Source: CAVSRC01 sp963730325
GTDB lineage: Bacteria; Pseudomonadota; Alphaproteobacteria; Rhizobiales; Kaistiaceae
Direction of reading: 5' to 3'
DNA length: 64,000 nt
NCBI GenBank assembly: GCA_963730325.1
Contig: CAVSRC010000011.1
Span: forward strand, 1-64,000
The notes beneath the pieces were generated by a model. It was not told the DNA's origin, searched no databases, and saw nothing but the letters and a program-made list of their open reading frames with translations. Below are positions 45,298 to 53,352 of this stretch, in pieces; the stretch's first letter is position 1; every line of letters begins with the position of its first letter. The position numbers and the translations under genes were made by a program.

Positions 45298-45696
45298 TCA
45301 TCGTGAAGCGAAGCGCGCCTTCGCTTCTTCGGTGGCAGGCATATAGAGCGAGACGGCCGTGCCCTCCGGGTCGCGGAACTGGAAGGTCTTGTTGCCCCAG
45401 GGCATCGTCTTCAGTTCGTGGACGAGTGGCACCTTGTCCTTCAGGCGCGCATAGTCGGCGTCGATGTCGTCCACTTGGAACTCGATGAAGACGGTGCGAT
45501 TGGCGCCGGGCTCGGCGCTGCCTTCCCGCCACAGCGCTACGGTCTCGACGGCGCCGATGGCGAGCGTTGCCGCAGGCGTCACGATCTCGGCGAAGACGGG
45601 GGCGAGCCACTCGGCCTTCAGCCCCGTCACCATCTCGTAGAAGGCGACCATCTGCTTGATGTCCGCCGCAATGAGACGGGTCGATGCGAACTTCAT
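45298..45696 (-). CDS. Glyoxalase/bleomycin-resistance (VOC) family protein
   Basis: 132 residues from ATG 45696 (GGAGAG just upstream; an earlier ATG adds four). KFASTRLIAADIKQMVAFYE opens the paired beta-alpha-beta-beta-beta fold; TVFIEFQVDDIDADYARLK and KTFQFRDPEGTAVSLYMP are typical. VOC enzymes include glyoxalases, dioxygenases and resistance proteins; the metal ligands do not allow a firm choice. Confidence 0.9.
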   Translation of the reverse strand: MKFASTRLIAADIKQMVAFYEMVTGLKAEWLAPVFAEIVTPAATLAIGAVETVALWREGSAEPGANRTVFIEFQVDDIDADYARLKDKVPLVHELKTMPWGNKTFQFRDPEGTAVSLYMPATEEAKARFASR

Positions 45697-45817
45697 TGGG
45701 CTCTCCATTCAACCGGCCGAAACCTCGCTCCGGCATTGGTGAACGCCTTGTCGCACAGCCCTGTTGCCACCGTTCTGGCAGCAGCGGTCGGCAGGGTGGT
45801 CGCGCGGCGAAAACGCC

Positions 45818-46870
45818 CTACTCCCCCCGCCGCCCCGTCTTCTCCTTGACGATGTCCTTCACCATGCGGCCAAACTGGCGTTCGCGCGCATGGCGCTCGT
45901 GCAGGGCCTCCGAATTGCGCGCGTCCTCGCGGGCGAGCTTGCGGTAGCGGGCATAGCGCGCCGCATCGAGCGTGCCGTCTTCGAGCGCGCTTCTCACCGC
46001 GCAGCCGGGTTCGCTGTCATGGCTGCAATCGGCGAAGCGGCACGTCGCCGCCAGCGCGACGATATCGGCGAAGACGTCCTCGATGCCCTCGGCAGCGTCG
46101 GCGAGCTGCAGTTCGCGCATGCCGGGCGTGTCGATCATCAGTCCGCCTGCTGCCAGCCGGTGGATCGAGCGGCCGGTGGTGGTGTGGCGGCCATGCGCGT
46201 CGTCCTCGCGGATCGGCCGGGTGGCGAGATCGCCGCCGGTCAGCGTGTTGATCAGCGTCGACTTGCCGACGCCGGACGAGCCGACCAGCGCCACGGTCTC
46301 GCCGGTGCCGCACCACGGTGTCAGGTGATTGGCCTCTTCTGGAGCCCGTGCGTCCAGGCATTCGACCAGCAGGCCGGGCATCAGTTTTGCCGCGCGGGTC
46401 ACATAGGAGCGGGCATCGTCGGCAAGGTCCGCCTTGGTGAGCACGACCACCGGCGTCACATCGGCGTCGCGGGCGAGCGCCAGATAGCGTTCGAGGCGGG
46501 CGACGTTGAAATCCTGATTGCACGAGGTAACGATGAACAGCGTGTCGACATTGGCGGCGATGAGCTGCACGCGCCGCCCGCTACCGGCCGCCTTGCGCTT
46601 GAAAAGGCTCTTGCGCGCGAGAAGGCGCTCCGGCGCCGCGTTTGCGCGGTCGATGAGCAGCCAGTCGCCCACCGTCGCGCGGGCTTCGTCGTCGTCGCCG
46701 GCAATGGGCGGAACACGCCCGTCGAAGTCCGGCCCGGTCACATCGAGGCCGTTGCGGTGGACGGCGAAGACGCGCACCGGAGCAAAGCCCGCCAGATCGG
46801 CGACGCTCAATTGCGCCTGAAAGAAACGGGACCAGCCATAATCGGCCAGCCGGGAAGGTTTGTTGGTCAT
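45818..46870 (-). CDS. rsgA: Ribosome small-subunit-dependent GTPase A
   Basis: 350 residues from ATG 46870. OB fold first, then a circularly permuted G domain: VVLTKADLADD (G4) ahead of ALVGSSGVGKSTLINTLTG (G1) and LMIDTPGMRELQL (G3), and a zinc knuckle CRFADCSHDSEPGCAV. RsgA assists late maturation of the 30S subunit and is stimulated by it. All GTPase motifs are intact. A longer in-frame start adds 14 basic residues without support. Confidence 0.94.
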   Translation of the reverse strand: MTNKPSRLADYGWSRFFQAQLSVADLAGFAPVRVFAVHRNGLDVTGPDFDGRVPPIAGDDDEARATVGDWLLIDRANAAPERLLARKSLFKRKAAGSGRRVQLIAANVDTLFIVTSCNQDFNVARLERYLALARDADVTPVVVLTKADLADDARSYVTRAAKLMPGLLVECLDARAPEEANHLTPWCGTGETVALVGSSGVGKSTLINTLTGGDLATRPIREDDAHGRHTTTGRSIHRLAAGGLMIDTPGMRELQLADAAEGIEDVFADIVALAATCRFADCSHDSEPGCAVRSALEDGTLDAARYARYRKLAREDARNSEALHERHARERQFGRMVKDIVKEKTGRRGE

Positions 46871-47303
46871 GGGTCTCGACCGTTTGGGCTTCGCGCGACG
46901 CGCGAAAGCCAAGCAACATCACGCCGCCGGGAGGCAGCGAACGAAAGCTTGACGCTGGTCGAGATGAACGCCGGCTACGACGGCCGACGCGAATTAAGGC
47001 ACCCGGGTCGATGCCGCCTAGGCGGCGATCCCCTCGCCAGCGGGGCGATGGGCAACAATGACCGAGAACATGAACGCTCCTTCTGGCTCGAGCCGCGGAC
47101 GGCTCTGCTGCATTCAACGGCGGTTCAGATACGCCCCGGCGTGGCGCGATGCAAGAGGAACCGCCTCGCGCACATTCGTCACCCCGGCGAAAGCCGGGGC
47201 CCAAACAGCCACGCGGCATGCGCTGACATGTCGACTGGATTCCGGCCTGCGCCGCAATGACGAGAGTGCGAAAGGCGACGGCAAACGGGGCACCGCGCTC
47301 CCA
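46871..47303. other. 433-bp gap with a repeat pair
   Basis: Between the rsgA start and the cupin gene end. No frame gives a recognised protein. The right half holds the repeat at 47177-47261; the left half (to about 47170) shows nothing beyond GC-rich sequence and must carry the rsgA promoter. Confidence 0.5.
47177..47261. repeat. Palindromic repeat pair
   Basis: CGTCACCCCGGCGAAAGCCGGGG (perfect 7-bp arms CCCCGGC/GCCGGGG around GAAA) and, 60 bp on, GGATTCCGGCCTGCGCCGCA ending in ATGACGA. The two have the outward GTCA/TGAC ends seen at the other repeats. Confidence 0.75.
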
Positions 47304-47774
47304 TCAGGCGTGCTTGTGGATGGGGTCGACCCAGGCCACCGCCTCCGGCTTCTCGACCGGCTCGATATCGAGATTGACCACCACCGCCTCGTTGTCGGAG
47401 CGCACCAGAACGCATTCCAGCGGCTCTTCGGTCGAGGCGTTGATCTCCTGATGGGGCACGTAGGGTGGCACAAAGATGAAATCGCCGGGGCCGGCCTCGG
47501 CGACATATTCCAGCCGCTCGCCCCAGCGCATGCGCGCCCTGCCCTTCACCACATAGATGACGCTCTCCAGGGCGCCGTGGTGATGGGCGCCGGTCTTGGC
47601 ATTGGGCCGGATCCTGACCGTGCCCGCCCAGATCTTCTGCGCCCCGACGCGGGCGAGGTTGATGGCGGCGGCGCGGTCCATGCCCGGCGTCTGCGCAGTG
47701 TTGGGATCGAGCTGATCGCCGGGGATGACCTTCACCCCGTGCGTTTTCCAGTCGACCGCTTCGCCTTGCGTCAT
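47304..47774 (-). CDS. Cupin-domain protein
   Basis: 156 residues, a single double-stranded beta-helix domain. Metal-binding motif 1 is GAHHHGALESVIYVVKGRAR and motif 2 is GDFIFVPPYVPHQEIN, with the conserved His and Glu ligands. Many such proteins are dioxygenases, isomerases or sugar-binding regulators; the reaction is not known. Gene ends 26 bp before the L,D-transpeptidase start would be reached on the minus strand side, so it may be the last gene of that unit. Confidence 0.85.
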   Translation of the reverse strand: MTQGEAVDWKTHGVKVIPGDQLDPNTAQTPGMDRAAAINLARVGAQKIWAGTVRIRPNAKTGAHHHGALESVIYVVKGRARMRWGERLEYVAEAGPGDFIFVPPYVPHQEINASTEEPLECVLVRSDNEAVVVNLDIEPVEKPEAVAWVDPIHKHA

Positions 47775-47799
47775 CGGCCCCGTCCCTCCCTCGGCCGGG

Positions 47800-49419
47800 T
47801 CACCAGGCCAGGGCGCGGCCGTCCAGCGCGCTGATCAGCTTGGCGTCCTGGTTGTAGACGTCGTTGCGGAAATTGGGCGTGCCGTCGTCGACCCAGGCGG
47901 TGAGATAGGTGATGTGGACCGGCAGCGGCGTGGCAAGGTTGACGATGGTGCGCTGGCCGTCGGCGATCACCGCATCGATGCGCTGCCGGTCCCAGCCGGA
48001 CGTGGCCGAGAGCACCTCGGTCGCCAGGTCGAGCGGACGCGACAGGCGCACGCAGCCATGACTGAAAGCACGGGTCTGCGCGGCGAAGGCGCCGCGCGAC
48101 GGCGTGTCGTGCAGATAGACGTTGAACTGGTTCGGGAACATGAACTTCACCCGGCCAAGGGCGTTGGTCGGCCCCGGACGCTGGCGCAGCACGAAGGGGA
48201 AGTTGCCCGGCCCGTACTGGTTCCAGTCGATCTCGGTGAGCTGATAGACCTGATCGCCGCGCACCGCCTCGAAGCCGGCCGCCTGGAGCGCCCCCGGGTT
48301 GTTCCTCAGCTTGGGCAGCTCCTCCTTGATGGCGATGCTGGAAGGCACGTTCCAGTAGGGATTGAATTCGAGATAGCGCACGCGGTCGCTGAACTCGGGC
48401 GTGCGGCTGTAGGGCTTGCCGACAACCACCGCCATCCTGTCGACCACCTTGCCGTTGTCGACGTGCTTCAGCTCGAAACCGGCGATGTTGACGAGCAGGT
48501 GGTCGCGGCCGAGATTCTGCGGCAGCCACCGCCAGCGTTCCATGGCGATAACAATCTCGGTGATGCGCTGCTCGACCGGCACGTTGAGCGCGGCGACCGT
48601 GTTCTTTCCGACAACGCCGTCGGCGGCGAGGCCGTGGCGCTTCTGGAACCATTTGACCGAGGCGGCCAGATCCTCGTCATAGACGTCGCCGCCACCCTGG
48701 GCACCGTCGGTGACGGCCAGGCGCGCCCTGAGCAGCGGCACGCGCGCGTCGCTCATGCCGGGCTTGAGGGAATCGCCGAGCGGCACCGTTCGCCAGCCGC
48801 CGTTGGCGGCAATGGCCATGTAGTCGGACAACGCCCGTTTCAGCGCCGCATAGTCCGGCTGCGGCGGCTGCCACGAATCGAAGAAGGCATTGATGCTCTT
48901 CGCGCGGCCGACGCTGTCCAGCGCCGCAAGCTGGTCGATCGACCGGTTCGTCACGAAGAAGTTGGGATCGACCTTGTGCGGCAGCAGGCTGCCGATGCGC
49001 AGGTCCGAGGCGTATTCGAGGAAGGCCGCAGAGAAATAGAGTTCGATGACGGCGCGGCCGCGCGCGTCGGTGGCGGCAGCCGCCGCGGCGAGCTTCGCCA
49101 GCTGGTCAGTCGGATAGGACTGCGGGTTGAGCCCGTCATAGGCGGCGGCGCGCAGGCGGGCGACGAGTTGGTCCATGCGCTCGTGGCCGACCCAGAGCAG
49201 CGGCCTGCCGTTCTCCTGATAATAGGCGATAAGCGCCTCGGCGCGCTGGCGAACGGGAAGCGCCAGGCGCGGCTCGTTGGTCAGCAGATTGGAGACGTTG
49301 ATGGTGACCGCCGCCTGCTCGGCGGCGGCGAGCGGGGCGACACGCGCTGCCACGGGGGTGAGGAAGAACGGCGCCAGGAGCAGCGCCGCGGCTGCCGGGA
49401 GGATCGAACGTCGGATCAT
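47800..49419 (-). CDS. L,D-transpeptidase (YcbB/LdtD-type)
   Basis: 539 residues from ATG 49419; signal peptide RRSILPAAAALLLAPFFLTP. After a helical N-terminal domain comes a peptidoglycan-binding repeat (VKWFQKRHGLAADGVVGKNT) and the YkuD domain with VYLHDTPSRGAFAAQTRAFS and HGCVRLSRP, the HXX..S.SHGC.R catalytic set with the active-site Cys. Cross-links peptidoglycan by 3-3 bonds or attaches lipoprotein in the periplasm. Common in Hyphomicrobiales, where 3-3 cross-links are abundant. Lies 11 bp after the upstream binding-protein gene. Confidence 0.92.
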   Translation of the reverse strand: MIRRSILPAAAALLLAPFFLTPVAARVAPLAAAEQAAVTINVSNLLTNEPRLALPVRQRAEALIAYYQENGRPLLWVGHERMDQLVARLRAAAYDGLNPQSYPTDQLAKLAAAAAATDARGRAVIELYFSAAFLEYASDLRIGSLLPHKVDPNFFVTNRSIDQLAALDSVGRAKSINAFFDSWQPPQPDYAALKRALSDYMAIAANGGWRTVPLGDSLKPGMSDARVPLLRARLAVTDGAQGGGDVYDEDLAASVKWFQKRHGLAADGVVGKNTVAALNVPVEQRITEIVIAMERWRWLPQNLGRDHLLVNIAGFELKHVDNGKVVDRMAVVVGKPYSRTPEFSDRVRYLEFNPYWNVPSSIAIKEELPKLRNNPGALQAAGFEAVRGDQVYQLTEIDWNQYGPGNFPFVLRQRPGPTNALGRVKFMFPNQFNVYLHDTPSRGAFAAQTRAFSHGCVRLSRPLDLATEVLSATSGWDRQRIDAVIADGQRTIVNLATPLPVHITYLTAWVDDGTPNFRNDVYNQDAKLISALDGRALAW

Positions 49420-49429
49420 GGCGGTCGCC

Positions 49430-50449
49430 TCACATCGGCGGGGCGTAAAGGATGCCGCCCTGGGTCCACAGGGCATTGAGACCGCGGCGGATGGCAAGCG
49501 CGCTGCCTTCGCCGAGATTGCGATCGAAGATCTCGCCGTAATTGCCGACCTTGGCGATGACGACGGCGAGCCAGTCGTCGGCCAGACCGTATGCCTCGGC
49601 CGCCGGCTTGCCCATGTCCACGGCGTGCTGACGCGCAGCGGCAGCGCCGATCGTGTCCGCGTCGAGATTGGCCGAGGTCAGGCCGGCCTCCTCGGCATCG
49701 ATCAGGCCGAACAGCGTCCAGCGCACGAGGTCGGTCCAGGCGTGGTCGTCGTCGCGGGTCACCGGCCCCAGCGGCTCCTTGGAAATCACCTCGGGCAGGA
49801 TGATGTGATCGTCCGGATGGGGCAGCAGCGAACGTTCGGCGGCGAGCGCCGAGCGATCGGCGGTGAACACGTCGCATTCGCGCGCGGCGTAGGCGGCCCG
49901 CGCCTCGTGGCGCGTGGCATAGGTCATGAAGCTGACCGTCATCTTGCGCGCGGAAAACCAGTCGGCGGCGTTGGTCTGCGTGGTCGTTCCCTCGATCACG
50001 CAGATGCGCGCGCCCTCGAGCTGCAGGGCGCTGGTGAAGCCGTCGAGCACCAGCGCGAGGAAGCCCTGGCCATCGTAGTAGGAGATGCCGACGAAATCGA
50101 CGCCGAGCTTGAGGTCGCGCGCCATGGTCCAGGTGCTGTTGCGCGACAGCAGGTCGATCTTGTGCTGGGTCAGTGCATCGAAGCGCGCCTGCGCCGAAAG
50201 CGGCACGAAATCGACCTTGTCGGGATCGCCGAACACCACTGTTGCGACCGCGCGGCAGAAATCCACGTCGAAGCCCTGCCAGGCGCCGGACGCATCCTTG
50301 TCGGAGAAGCCGGGCAACCCTTCGCTGACGCCGCAGCTAAGCCGGCCGGCGGCGCGCACATCGTCGAGCGTACCGGCCGCAGCGCCTTGTAGCCCGCCCG
50401 CCAGCATCGCCAGACAGGCAAGGGACAGGCACAGGGCGAGATGCCTCAT
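49430..50449 (-). CDS. Amino-acid ABC transporter substrate-binding protein
   Basis: 339 residues with signal peptide LALCLSLACLAMLAGGLQGA. SCGVSEGLPGFSDKDASGAW, GFDVDFCRAVATVVFG, KIDLLSRNSTWTMARDL and ICVIEGTTTQTNAADWF are those of the AapJ/BztA polar amino-acid receptors. No permease or ATPase gene is nearby, so it must work with a distant transporter, or as an orphan receptor. It ends just 10 bp before the transpeptidase start. Confidence 0.92.
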   Translation of the reverse strand: MRHLALCLSLACLAMLAGGLQGAAAGTLDDVRAAGRLSCGVSEGLPGFSDKDASGAWQGFDVDFCRAVATVVFGDPDKVDFVPLSAQARFDALTQHKIDLLSRNSTWTMARDLKLGVDFVGISYYDGQGFLALVLDGFTSALQLEGARICVIEGTTTQTNAADWFSARKMTVSFMTYATRHEARAAYAARECDVFTADRSALAAERSLLPHPDDHIILPEVISKEPLGPVTRDDDHAWTDLVRWTLFGLIDAEEAGLTSANLDADTIGAAAARQHAVDMGKPAAEAYGLADDWLAVVIAKVGNYGEIFDRNLGEGSALAIRRGLNALWTQGGILYAPPM

Positions 50450-50650
50450 CGAACTGCTCCTTCGATTGCGGCCGGGGTGGCCCGCCCCGGGATACTAACC
50501 GATGCGGCGCCAGCGCCAAGGCATTCGGCCCGCCCGCGGCAGGTGCTCAGGAAATTCCGGAGAAACTTTGGCAGGATTGCGCCGTTGCGGCCGCGATCTG
50601 CTATCCTGATGTCGGTGGGCACACGGGGCAGAGCACGCGAGGAGGCCGAC

Positions 50651-51034
50651 ATGGGAATCCATCTGGACCGACGCTGGCTGGCTGCCGCGGCGACCATCGC
50701 CCTCACGGCAGCCGCAACCCCGGCCGCGGCGGCAAGCTTCGACTGCACCAAGGCGAAGACGGCCGACGAGAAGGCGATCTGCGCCAGCCAGTACCTGTCT
50801 GATCTCGATACCGTCATGGCGACGCTCTACGGCGTGCGCATGCAGATCCCCATGCTGATGGGTGCGCGCGGCGCGGCACAAGACGAACAGCGCAGCTGGC
50901 TCGCCCGACGTGCGCTCTGCGGCAGCGACGCGACCTGCCTGACGGCCAGCTATCAGCAGCGGATCGTCGCACTCAACCAGACGATCACCGAGGCGATGCA
51001 CGATTACTGCATGCGCCTCGGCATCTGCGGCTGA
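50651..51034 (+). CDS. Exported LprI-like (DUF1311-type) protein
   Basis: 127 residues from ATG 50651 after GGAGG. Signal peptide LAAAATIALTAAATPAAA; mature SFDCTKAKTADEKAICASQY with LSDLDTVMATLYG and DEQRSWLARRALCGSDATCL matches the four-cysteine LprI N-terminal/DUF1311 domain. In mycobacteria such a domain inhibits lysozyme; whether this one does is unknown. Confidence 0.82.
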   Translation: MGIHLDRRWLAAAATIALTAAATPAAAASFDCTKAKTADEKAICASQYLSDLDTVMATLYGVRMQIPMLMGARGAAQDEQRSWLARRALCGSDATCLTASYQQRIVALNQTITEAMHDYCMRLGICG

Positions 51035-51040
51035 ACCGGG

Positions 51041-51268
51041 TCAGGGGTGCGAGCTGACGACCCGGCAGGTCCCGGGATAGACGCTGTTTGCCCGGCATTT
51101 GATGAGGGCGCGGTTGCAGGTGCCGGCCTGGAAGAAGCCGATCGAGGTGTAGAGCGCGCCGCGGGCGTTCTTTGCGGTGCAGACCCAGGCGAAGGCGGGC
51201 GAGGCCATGGCGGTCATCAGACCGGCGGTGGCGGCAATCAGAAGAAGGCGTGAACCAGCGAGCTTCAT
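51041..51268 (-). CDS. Small secreted four-Cys protein
   Basis: 75 residues with signal peptide KLAGSRLLLIAATAGLMTAM then ASPAFA. The mature part is about 50 residues with four cysteines (VCTAKNARGALYTSI; GTCNRALIKCRANS; GTCRVV), probably two disulfides. GGAGACT precedes the ATG at 51268. Ends 6 bp after the oppositely directed LprI-like gene. Resembles very small DUF4189-type proteins in composition; not assigned. Confidence 0.65.
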   Translation of the reverse strand: MKLAGSRLLLIAATAGLMTAMASPAFAWVCTAKNARGALYTSIGFFQAGTCNRALIKCRANSVYPGTCRVVSSHP

Positions 51269-51440
51269 GGATCAGTCTCCCTTTGGTGGACCGACCAGCG
51301 CAGCCCCGCCCCCCGCGTCTCCTGCGCTGCCGGCAGCGGGAGTGTACACCATCGCAGGTCCGCCGCGCACGCAGGCGTGAGGGCGGAATCGCCCCCCGCC
51401 CCTTGCCCCGCTCACCGCTTCGCGGCACAACCCCGCGGCC

Positions 51441-53348
51441 ATGCTGCACATCAACGAGCTCACCTACCGGATCGGCCATCGCCTGCTGATCGACCACGCC
51501 AGCGTGGCGCTGCCGGACGGCGCCAAGGCCGGTCTGGTGGGGCCGAACGGCGCCGGCAAGACCACCCTCTTCCGCCTGATTTCCGGCGAGATCGGGCCGG
51601 AGAGCGGGTCGGTCAGCCTGCCTCGCAACGCGCGCATCGGCCAGGTGGCGCAGGAGGCGCCGGGCGGACCGGAGAGCCTGATCGCGGTGGTGCTCGCCGC
51701 CGACCACGAGCGCGAACGGCTGCTTGCCGAGGCCGAGACGGCCCACGATCCGCACCGCATCGCCGAGATCCATACGCGGCTTGCCGACATCGAATCCCAT
51801 TCGGCGGAAGCGCGCGCCGCCACCATCCTCGCGGGCCTCGGCTTCGACGAGGCGGCGCAGAAGCTCCCCTGCGCCTCCTTCTCGGGTGGCTGGCGCATGC
51901 GGGTGGCGCTGGCCGCGACGCTGTTCGCACGGCCCGACCTGCTGCTCCTCGACGAGCCGACCAACTATCTCGATCTGGAAGGCACGCTGTGGCTGGAGAC
52001 CTACGTCGCCAAATATCCCTACAGCGTCATCATCATCAGCCACGACCGCGACCTCTTGAACCGCGCCGTCGACACCATCGTCCATCTCGACCAGGGCAAG
52101 CTGACACTCTACCGCGGCGGCTACGATTCCTTCGATCGCCAGCGGCGCGAGCGCCAGGCGCTGCAACTGAAGATGAAGGCCAAGCAGGACGACCAGCGCC
52201 GCCACCTGCAATCCTTCGTCGACCGCTTCCGCTACAAGGCGTCGAAGGCGCGTCAGGCGCAGTCGCGCCTGAAGATGCTGGAACGGATGGAGCCGGTCGC
52301 CGCCCTCGCCGACAACACGGTGGTCCCCTTTCATTTTCCGCCGCCGGCCAAGCCCGCCGCGCCGCCGATCATGACGATGGAGGACGTGACGGTCGGCTAT
52401 GACGCCGACAAGCCCGTGCTGCGCGAACTCAACCTGCGCCTCGACGACGACGACCGCATCGGCCTCATCGGCGCCAACGGCAACGGCAAGTCGACGCTGG
52501 CCAAGCTTCTGGCCGGGCGGCTTGCGGCGATGGGCGGCCGTTTCCGCCGCCTGCACCGGCTGGAGGTCGCCTATTTCGCGCAGCATCAGCTCGACGAGTT
52601 GAAGCCGGCCTGGTCGCCCTACGATCACGTGCGCGGCCTGATGCCGGACGCCACCGAGGCCCAGGTGCGCGCCCGCACCGGCGCGCTCGGCTTCGTGCGC
52701 ACCAAGATGGACACCAAGGCGGCCGACCTCTCCGGCGGCGAGAAGGCGCGCCTGCTGCTCGGGCTCGCCACCTTCACCGGCGCCAATCTGATGATCCTCG
52801 ACGAGCCGACCAACCATCTCGACATCGACAGCCGCGAGGCGCTGGTCCGGGCGCTCGCCGATTTTCCCGGCGCGGTCATCCTCATCAGCCACGACCGCCA
52901 TCTGATCGAGGCTTCGGTCGACCGGCTATGGCTGGTTGCCGACGGCACGGCCGCGCCCTATGACGGCGACCTCGACGATTACCGGCGCGACGTGCTCGAT
53001 AGCCGCAACGGCGGCAATGGCAACGGCGGCTCGGCGGGGCGCAAGGCCCCGGCCAACGGCACCGCCCAGGACCGCCGCCGCGAGGCCGCCGGGCGGCGGC
53101 AGCAGACGGCGCCGCTCAGGAAAAAGATCAAGGATGCCGAATCCTTGATCGCATCTCTTCAGAAAGAGATTCATCGTCTCGACCGCAAGCTCGGCGACAC
53201 CAGGCTCTACGAGCGCAACCCGGCCGAGGCCGCCTTCATCGCCAAGGAGCGCGCCGAGGCCGCACGCAAGCTGGCCGGGGCCGAGGAAAGCTGGCTTGCC
53301 GACAGTGCCGAGCTGGAACGCGCGATGGCGGACCTGGAGACGGATTAG
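51441..53348 (+). CDS. ABC-F family ATPase (Uup/YheS-type)
   Basis: 635 residues with two ABC domains and no membrane span. Domain 1: VGPNGAGKTTLFRLI, SFSGGWRMRVALAA, LLLLDEPTNYLD; the interdomain PtIM linker (KAKQDDQRRHLQSFVDRFRY); domain 2: GANGNGKSTLAKLL, DLSGGEKARLLLGL, LMILDEPTNHLD. A charged C-terminal coiled coil follows (KKIKDAESLIASLQKEIHRL). ABC-F proteins act on ribosomes or in DNA metabolism; this arrangement is nearest to Uup/YheS. The next gene on the minus strand starts 5 bp after its end. Confidence 0.93.
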   Translation: MLHINELTYRIGHRLLIDHASVALPDGAKAGLVGPNGAGKTTLFRLISGEIGPESGSVSLPRNARIGQVAQEAPGGPESLIAVVLAADHERERLLAEAETAHDPHRIAEIHTRLADIESHSAEARAATILAGLGFDEAAQKLPCASFSGGWRMRVALAATLFARPDLLLLDEPTNYLDLEGTLWLETYVAKYPYSVIIISHDRDLLNRAVDTIVHLDQGKLTLYRGGYDSFDRQRRERQALQLKMKAKQDDQRRHLQSFVDRFRYKASKARQAQSRLKMLERMEPVAALADNTVVPFHFPPPAKPAAPPIMTMEDVTVGYDADKPVLRELNLRLDDDDRIGLIGANGNGKSTLAKLLAGRLAAMGGRFRRLHRLEVAYFAQHQLDELKPAWSPYDHVRGLMPDATEAQVRARTGALGFVRTKMDTKAADLSGGEKARLLLGLATFTGANLMILDEPTNHLDIDSREALVRALADFPGAVILISHDRHLIEASVDRLWLVADGTAAPYDGDLDDYRRDVLDSRNGGNGNGGSAGRKAPANGTAQDRRREAAGRRQQTAPLRKKIKDAESLIASLQKEIHRLDRKLGDTRLYERNPAEAAFIAKERAEAARKLAGAEESWLADSAELERAMADLETD

Positions 53349-53352
53349 CCGG

